The position numbers and the translations under genes were made by a program. A DNA stretch of 64,000 bases from Haloplanus salinus (GTDB lineage Archaea > Halobacteriota > Halobacteria > Halobacteriales > Haloferacaceae): NCBI RefSeq assembly GCF_003336245.1, contig NZ_QPHM01000001.1:1240001-1304000 (forward strand), written 5' to 3'. Under the pieces are notes generated by a model. The model saw only the letters and a list, made by a program, of their open reading frames with translations. It made no database searches and was not told the DNA's origin. Position 1 is the first letter of the stretch, and each line of letters begins with the position of its first letter. Positions 59,583 to 64,000 of the stretch are shown piece by piece.

Positions 59583-60883
59583 CGGCGCCCCCCGCTCCGG
59601 AGCGCCCGCGCCAACGCCACCGGTAGCTCCTCCTCCCGGTCCCAGTCCACGACGGCCGCGCCGACCCCCCGCATCCGGTCGAGTCGCCCCGCCCGCTCCA
59701 GCGCGAACACCCGGCCGCCCACGGAGTCCGACGTCACCGACGGTGAGAGGACGGTCGTCTCGTGGCCGTGGGCGCGAATCGACTCGACCGTCGACACCGC
59801 GGCGTCGTCGAGGGCGGGCGTACAGTGGATGACCTGCGCCGCCGCGGGGAGGCCGGCGAGCAGGCGGCGAAGGTCGGGGTCGACGCCACCGCCGTCGGCC
59901 CGAACCGCCGTCGCCGTCACCGACTCGCCGGTCCCGGTCGCGGCGGCGTTGCAGACGGCGGCCGCGTGGGTCGCGAAGGCGTCGGCGTCCGGTGGCACCC
60001 ACGCCGGTCGGCGGTCGGTGAGCGGGTCGGCCACCCCTAGCGCACCGACGCCGACGTGGTGGCCGTCGTCGCGGAGGACGCGCGTCGCGAGCGTGGCGGC
60101 GTACGCACACAGCGTTGCACCGGTCGGGAGCGACGCCGCGCCGGCGACGTGGGTCGGCTCCCGGGCGTCGATCAGCACCGCCACCCGCGCGGCGCGCTGT
60201 TCGCGGTACTCGACCGTGGATAGCTCGCCGGTCTTGGCGTATCGCCGCCAGTTGATCCGGTTGACCGGGTCGCCCGCGCGGTAGTCACGGGTGGCGTGGA
60301 ACTCGACGCCGACGCCGCCGGTGTCGGTCGCCAGCGAGCCGGAAAACGCCGTGGACTGCCGCCGAAGCGGTACGTCCGCGGCGTCGATACGGCACTCGAA
60401 CTCGTCGGCGCCCGCGGCCTCACGGGTCGTCTCGTCGACGACGGTGCCGGTCACGGTCGACGCGCGGAGCCGAACCGGGCGGAAGGCGTACCGTCCCCGG
60501 TTCGCGGTCAGCGTGTACGTCGCCGTCGCCGACTCGCCGGGGCGGAGCGCCGCGCCGACGCTCGACGCCCCCGCCCGGACCGACAGTTCCTCGGGCACGC
60601 CGTCGCGCACCCGGAGATCCGGGAGCGCCGACGCGCCGACGTTCGTGGCCGTCAGCGTCACCTCGACCGGCTGGCCCGGCAGCGGCGCCTCCGGGCGAAG
60701 CTCGCGTTCGATCCGCACCCGGTCGTCGAGGGGGTCGAGCGTCGACAACGCCCCGTGAACGACGAAGGCGAGGGGAACGACGCCCGCGAGCAGGAGCGTC
60801 GGCGTGCCCGACGCGACGCCGGCGGCGACGAGCAGAACGGCCGCCGCCGCCAACCCGCCGTACCGCCGGATGCGACGGGTCAC
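59579..60883 (-). CDS. DUF58 (von Willebrand-like) membrane-anchored protein
   Basis: A 434-residue protein. Two N-terminal TM segments, a beta-rich CARDB-like part (VEVTLTATNVGASALPDLRV), then the DUF58 motif DYRAGDPVNRINWRRYAKTG and VAVLIDAREPTHVAG. It works with MoxR in known families. GTG at 60,881-60,883 is the start; the overlap with neighbours on both sides shows a tight operon. Confidence 0.88.
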   Translation of the reverse strand: MTRRIRRYGGLAAAAVLLVAAGVASGTPTLLLAGVVPLAFVVHGALSTLDPLDDRVRIERELRPEAPLPGQPVEVTLTATNVGASALPDLRVRDGVPEELSVRAGASSVGAALRPGESATATYTLTANRGRYAFRPVRLRASTVTGTVVDETTREAAGADEFECRIDAADVPLRRQSTAFSGSLATDTGGVGVEFHATRDYRAGDPVNRINWRRYAKTGELSTVEYREQRAARVAVLIDAREPTHVAGAASLPTGATLCAYAATLATRVLRDDGHHVGVGALGVADPLTDRRPAWVPPDADAFATHAAAVCNAAATGTGESVTATAVRADGGGVDPDLRRLLAGLPAAAQVIHCTPALDDAAVSTVESIRAHGHETTVLSPSVTSDSVGGRVFALERAGRLDRMRGVGAAVVDWDREEELPVALARALRSGGRR

Positions 60884-61533
60884 GACGATCCCTCCAGCGC
60901 CGACCGGAGGGCGTGGAGGCGCCCCCGAGGTGACGACGGGGGCGGCTCGTACCCAGACAGCCGGTCGGCACACGCGCGTTCGACGGCAGCGAGCGTCCGG
61001 CGTACCCGGCGCTCGTAGGCTCGACCGGGGTAGAGCCACGCGTACAGCCGATGGTACCACGGGTAGTCCACGTCGGCGGTAGTCGAGAGGAAGGCCGCGG
61101 CGTACCGGTCGTCGGTCCACGCCCCCCGGTCGACGTACGCCTCGGCGTCCGCGGCCGCGACGCTCTCGACGAGGACCCCGCGGAGCCGCCGCCGGATCGG
61201 ATCGGCGGCCGCGTCGTCGGGACCGGCGCCCGCGACTGACCGGGCGTAGTGTGTCGAGAGGTCGTGCCCGACGACCGGCGCCGACCGTCCCGGCCCGTCG
61301 ACCGGCTGCTCCGACAGCGGCGCCGCGGCGTCTGGCCGTGTGAGCCACGAGTAGAGCAGACCGATCACCCCGGCGACTGCCCCCGCGAACGCCAACGCGA
61401 GGCCCGAATCGACGTCGAGACCGCCCCGGAGCGACGCCGGGAGCGTCGCCGGCGCGTACCCGTACCAGACCGCGAAGCCGACCGCGGCGAGGGCGAGGCC
61501 GACCGCACCACGGCGCCACCTGAAGCGGCTCAT
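60880..61533 (-). CDS. Membrane protein of the MoxR/DUF58 cluster (DUF7269-like)
   Basis: A 217-residue protein. Two N-terminal TM helices (AVGLALAAVGFAVWYGY and LALAFAGAVAGVIGLLYSWL) precede a soluble domain with LRGVLVESVAAADAEAYVDR and WYHRLYAWLYPGRAYERRVR. It is annotated DUF7269 in similar haloarchaeal clusters, as I recall. ATG at 61,531-61,533, overlapping both neighbours by 4 bp. Confidence 0.7.
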   Translation of the reverse strand: MSRFRWRRGAVGLALAAVGFAVWYGYAPATLPASLRGGLDVDSGLALAFAGAVAGVIGLLYSWLTRPDAAAPLSEQPVDGPGRSAPVVGHDLSTHYARSVAGAGPDDAAADPIRRRLRGVLVESVAAADAEAYVDRGAWTDDRYAAAFLSTTADVDYPWYHRLYAWLYPGRAYERRVRRTLAAVERACADRLSGYEPPPSSPRGRLHALRSALEGSS

Positions 61534-64000
61534 CCGCTCTCGCCCCCCAGCGTCTCCCGGACCGCCCGAAGCGCCGCCCGGGCGCGGTCGAGTCGGTCCG
61601 CGTCGGGGGCGAGCCGTCCGTACTCGGCGTCGCGGTACGCCTCGGTCAGCGCGTCGATCGGCTCCGCGGGCAGCCCGCGGTCGATCGCGTAGCGGGCGAT
61701 CTCGCCCGGCGTCCGGGTCGTCACCCGCGGCGGCGCGACGAGGGCGACGAACTCGCGCCAGAGGTCGCGGATCGTCGCCGTCGACGCCCCGTCGTCGTCC
61801 GCGACAGCACGGGCGGCCCGCAGGCCGCTTCGGGTCGAATCGCCCGACGACGACCCGCCACGCGCCAACAGGCCGACGAGCCACCGCCGGAACCACCCGA
61901 CGAACACGCGCGGATCGAGCGCCGAGAGCGCGGCGAGGCCGCGGGTCGCCAGCCGTTCGGGGAGCGCCGCGAGGCGGGACAGCTCACGGCGCAGCGCCCG
62001 ACCGACGGCGACGAGGCGGTCGGCGGCGCGGATACAGGCGGCCGTCGCCCACGCGACGAGTCGGGAGAGCCACGTCGCCGCCGCCCGTCCCGCGCTTCGG
62101 GGCGCGAGCCCACGCCGTCGGGCCGCGCGGCCGAGAACGGCGAGTACCCCCAAGGCGACGCCGCCGACGACGGCGGCGTTGCGGGCGAGCGGCAGGGTCG
62201 TCCGCGCGCTCGCCCCGTCGGGGGCACGGGCGACGACAGTCGTCGACCCCGCGACCGGTAGGGACACGTCGAGCGTGCCGTTCGCGGCCGTCGTGCCCGC
62301 CGTGGCGCCGCCGACCGTCACCCGCGCCCCCTCGACGGGCGTCCCGTTCCGCGTCGTCGTCACCGCTGCCGGCCCGCCGGGTAACGGGAGCAGCGGCGTC
62401 GACACCGAGAGGGTCACCGGCGGCGGTGCGGCGGGCGTCGGGGTGGTGTCCGCGGCGTAGACGCGGATCGTCGTCGTCGTGTCGACCGCCTCGCGACGGG
62501 CCGCGAGACGGTAGGTGCCGGGGGAGACGTCGGCGAGCGAGACGCCGAGTCGGCCGTCCGGCCCCGTCGTCCCGACGCGCTCGCCGTCGAGCGTCACCGT
62601 CGCCCCACGGACGGGCACGTCACGGATCGTCGCTCGGACGGTCGTTCCGCCGCCCGCGACGGGCGTCCCCTCGACGGAGAGCGTGACGTTCGTGTCGCTC
62701 CGGTAGGTCCGCGAGGAGCCGTTGGGCGCCGGGGCGGCGCGCTGGGGGCGGGTCGGCGACGCGGCGCGGTCGGCGTAGATCGATGCCCCGCCACGAGCCG
62801 GCAGTATCGGGCCGTCGGCCCACCGGTCGGCGGCCGTCTCGGTCGCCCCGTCGTCGTACTTCGTCGTCGCGTCCGGCGGCCGCGCGGTGACGGTGAGATT
62901 GGCAGTGTAGGGGAGCCGCGTCGTCACCGTGCCCTCGGCGTCCGTCCAGCCGACGCGTTCGCCGTCGAGTTCGACCGGCGCGCCGACGACCGGCGTCCCG
63001 TTTTTCGCGACGCTGATCGAGACGGGTGCGCCCGCAACCGCCGAGCGGTTGAGCGAGATGTCGTACGGCGGCTGTGGGTTCCGCACCGGGAGCCGCCCCG
63101 AGCCGGTCGGGTCGAAGCGCACCCAGCCGGTGCCGGGGAAGAACGCCTCGACCCACGCGTGCCCCCGGTCGCTGGTGACGAGATACTGGTTCTCGCCGAC
63201 CCGCTCGCCGGGCGCGTAGCCGACGACGTAGCGGGCCGGAATCCCCTGTGTCCGTAGCATGGCGACCATCGACGTGGCGTAGTACTGGCAGTAGCCCGAC
63301 TCCATCTCGAAGATGAACTGGTCGGCGACCGGCTCGCCAGCCTCGTGGCTGGCGTTCAGCGAGTACGGCTTCTGCCGGAGCCAGTCGCGGATCGTGACCG
63401 CCTCGTCGTACGGCGTTTCGTCGCCCGCGGTCAGGTCGTCGGTGAACGTGCCCACCCGGTCCGGCGTCGCCTCGGGGAGCTGTGTGTACCGCTCTTCGAT
63501 CCGATCGGGGTAGTCGGTGCCGGCGGCCCGAAGCGTCGACGGGTCCGAGGGCGGCGCCGAACTCCGGGCGAGGTAGTCCGTCCCCGCGGGGAGTCGGGTC
63601 GTCGCGCGGACGCCGCCGACCGTCGACGCCTCGACGCCCGCACTCGCGCTCGCGTTCGGCAGTTCGACGCCGCTCGGCTGCCAAGCGGTCGGGAGCGACG
63701 ACGAGGGTACTAGGAGGGTGACGCGGTAGTCCATCGCTCGTCCGTCGACGGTTCGGGCGTCGTTGGGGACGCCCTCGTCGATGGATCGCCAGCCCGGCGA
63801 ACTCGCCCACGACGAGCCGGTGTACGTGGCATAGGCCGTCTGTCGCCAGTAGGCGTTCTCCGGACCCTCGACGACGAACTGCGGGGTCTGGGGGAGTCTG
63901 CCCTCGAACCCCTGGGTGGACCCGATGCGCGTCCGTTCGGGGGGCTCCGAGAGCGGGACGCCGCTCGGTGAGCCGCCGGGAAGCTGACCGCCGGTAGCGC
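61530..64000 (-). CDS. Transglutaminase-like membrane protein with DUF4129 tail (partial)
   Basis: The gene enters from the right edge; 820 or so residues are visible. A stalk (YWRQTAYATYTGSSW) is followed by the transglutaminase core: SGYCQYYATSMVAMLRTQGI with catalytic Cys, RGHAWVEAFFPGTGWVRFDP with His and Asp. Repeated bacterial Ig-like segments (VPVRGATVTLDGERVGTTGP and similar), a TM helix and a cytoplasmic DUF4129-like C-terminus (RTPGEIARYAIDRGLPAEPI) follow. This is a TgpA/DUF3488-type protein of the MoxR cluster, probably at the cell surface. Confidence 0.88.
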   Translation of the reverse strand, partial: ATGGQLPGGSPSGVPLSEPPERTRIGSTQGFEGRLPQTPQFVVEGPENAYWRQTAYATYTGSSWASSPGWRSIDEGVPNDARTVDGRAMDYRVTLLVPSSSLPTAWQPSGVELPNASASAGVEASTVGGVRATTRLPAGTDYLARSSAPPSDPSTLRAAGTDYPDRIEERYTQLPEATPDRVGTFTDDLTAGDETPYDEAVTIRDWLRQKPYSLNASHEAGEPVADQFIFEMESGYCQYYATSMVAMLRTQGIPARYVVGYAPGERVGENQYLVTSDRGHAWVEAFFPGTGWVRFDPTGSGRLPVRNPQPPYDISLNRSAVAGAPVSISVAKNGTPVVGAPVELDGERVGWTDAEGTVTTRLPYTANLTVTARPPDATTKYDDGATETAADRWADGPILPARGGASIYADRAASPTRPQRAAPAPNGSSRTYRSDTNVTLSVEGTPVAGGGTTVRATIRDVPVRGATVTLDGERVGTTGPDGRLGVSLADVSPGTYRLAARREAVDTTTTIRVYAADTTPTPAAPPPVTLSVSTPLLPLPGGPAAVTTTRNGTPVEGARVTVGGATAGTTAANGTLDVSLPVAGSTTVVARAPDGASARTTLPLARNAAVVGGVALGVLAVLGRAARRRGLAPRSAGRAAATWLSRLVAWATAACIRAADRLVAVGRALRRELSRLAALPERLATRGLAALSALDPRVFVGWFRRWLVGLLARGGSSSGDSTRSGLRAARAVADDDGASTATIRDLWREFVALVAPPRVTTRTPGEIARYAIDRGLPAEPIDALTEAYRDAEYGRLAPDADRLDRARAALRAVRETLGGESG

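Noticed and set aside
58228-60284. Very long plus-strand frames opposite the DUF58 operon
   Set aside because: They are antisense shadows caused by high GC; their translations are Arg/Ala/Thr low-complexity, while the minus-strand genes have clear domains.
1-64000. CRISPR arrays or cas genes
   Set aside because: No regularly spaced repeats and no Cas signature were seen in any part of the window.

Overview
The window is a haloarchaeal (class Halobacteria) chromosome segment carrying a large integrated mobile element. The flanks (1 to about 11,240 and about 48,150 to 64,000) are very GC-rich, encode acidic proteins, and hold archaeal housekeeping genes: aIF2-gamma, RNA polymerase Rpo7, Spt4, ribosomal S24e, the Kae1-Bud32 fusion, a PitA haem-binding protein and NAD synthetase. 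I cannot assign a genus.

Left flank: an APC permease/UspA pair, a site-2-protease-like membrane peptidase, PitA, a hexapeptide acyltransferase, tRNA-Gly(CCC), a PQQ-propeller lipoprotein, nadE and tRNA-Thr(GGT). It also holds a decayed DJ-1/PfpI gene and a fragment copy of the tRNA-Gly 3' end.

11,270-48,147 is an integrated element of about 36.9 kb, bounded by a 44-bp direct repeat of the tRNA-Thr 3' half, with a tyrosine integrase just inside the intact tRNA. It is visibly more AT-rich than the flanks and is full of the palindrome AGGCCT (about 90 copies by eye). Its modules are: (i) integrase, iteron-like repeats, a RadC-like protein and small genes; (ii) a minus-strand type IV secretion/conjugation operon (VirB2-, VirB6-, VirB4- and VirD4-like, plus a winged-helix protein) behind a palindromic operator; (iii) a plus-strand accessory cluster with a DUF932-like protein and a GHKL-ATPase/metallopeptidase fusion, several of whose genes appear to start at ATT or ATA; (iv) a complete type I restriction-modification system (hsdM-hsdS-hsdR) bracketed by two divergent TATA-binding proteins and followed by a HerA-like ATPase with a nuclease-like tail; (v) a second tyrosine recombinase, an MNT/HEPN toxin-antitoxin pair and two divergent Orc1/Cdc6 genes around a candidate origin; (vi) a diversity-generating retroelement (DGR).

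The DGR (44.5-47.8 kb) is the main discovery. Its target has a class III (archaeal pilin-type) signal peptide and a C-terminal formylglycine-generating-enzyme/C-type-lectin fold. Two Avd-like helical-bundle genes, a template repeat (TR) and a DGR-type reverse transcriptase follow. The 110-bp TR and variable repeat (VR) differ at 12 positions, and every one is an adenine in the TR. The system would diversify a surface pilin-like adhesin on a conjugative haloarchaeal element.

Right flank: a UPF0175/PIN toxin-antitoxin pair whose toxin is frameshifted, a poorly coding stretch (48.9-50.4 kb), then a dense information-processing cluster (XTP pyrophosphatase, aIF2-gamma, PIN protein, Rpo7, Spt4, dephospho-CoA kinase, S24e, Kae1-Bud32) and a MoxR/DUF58/transglutaminase cluster running off the end.
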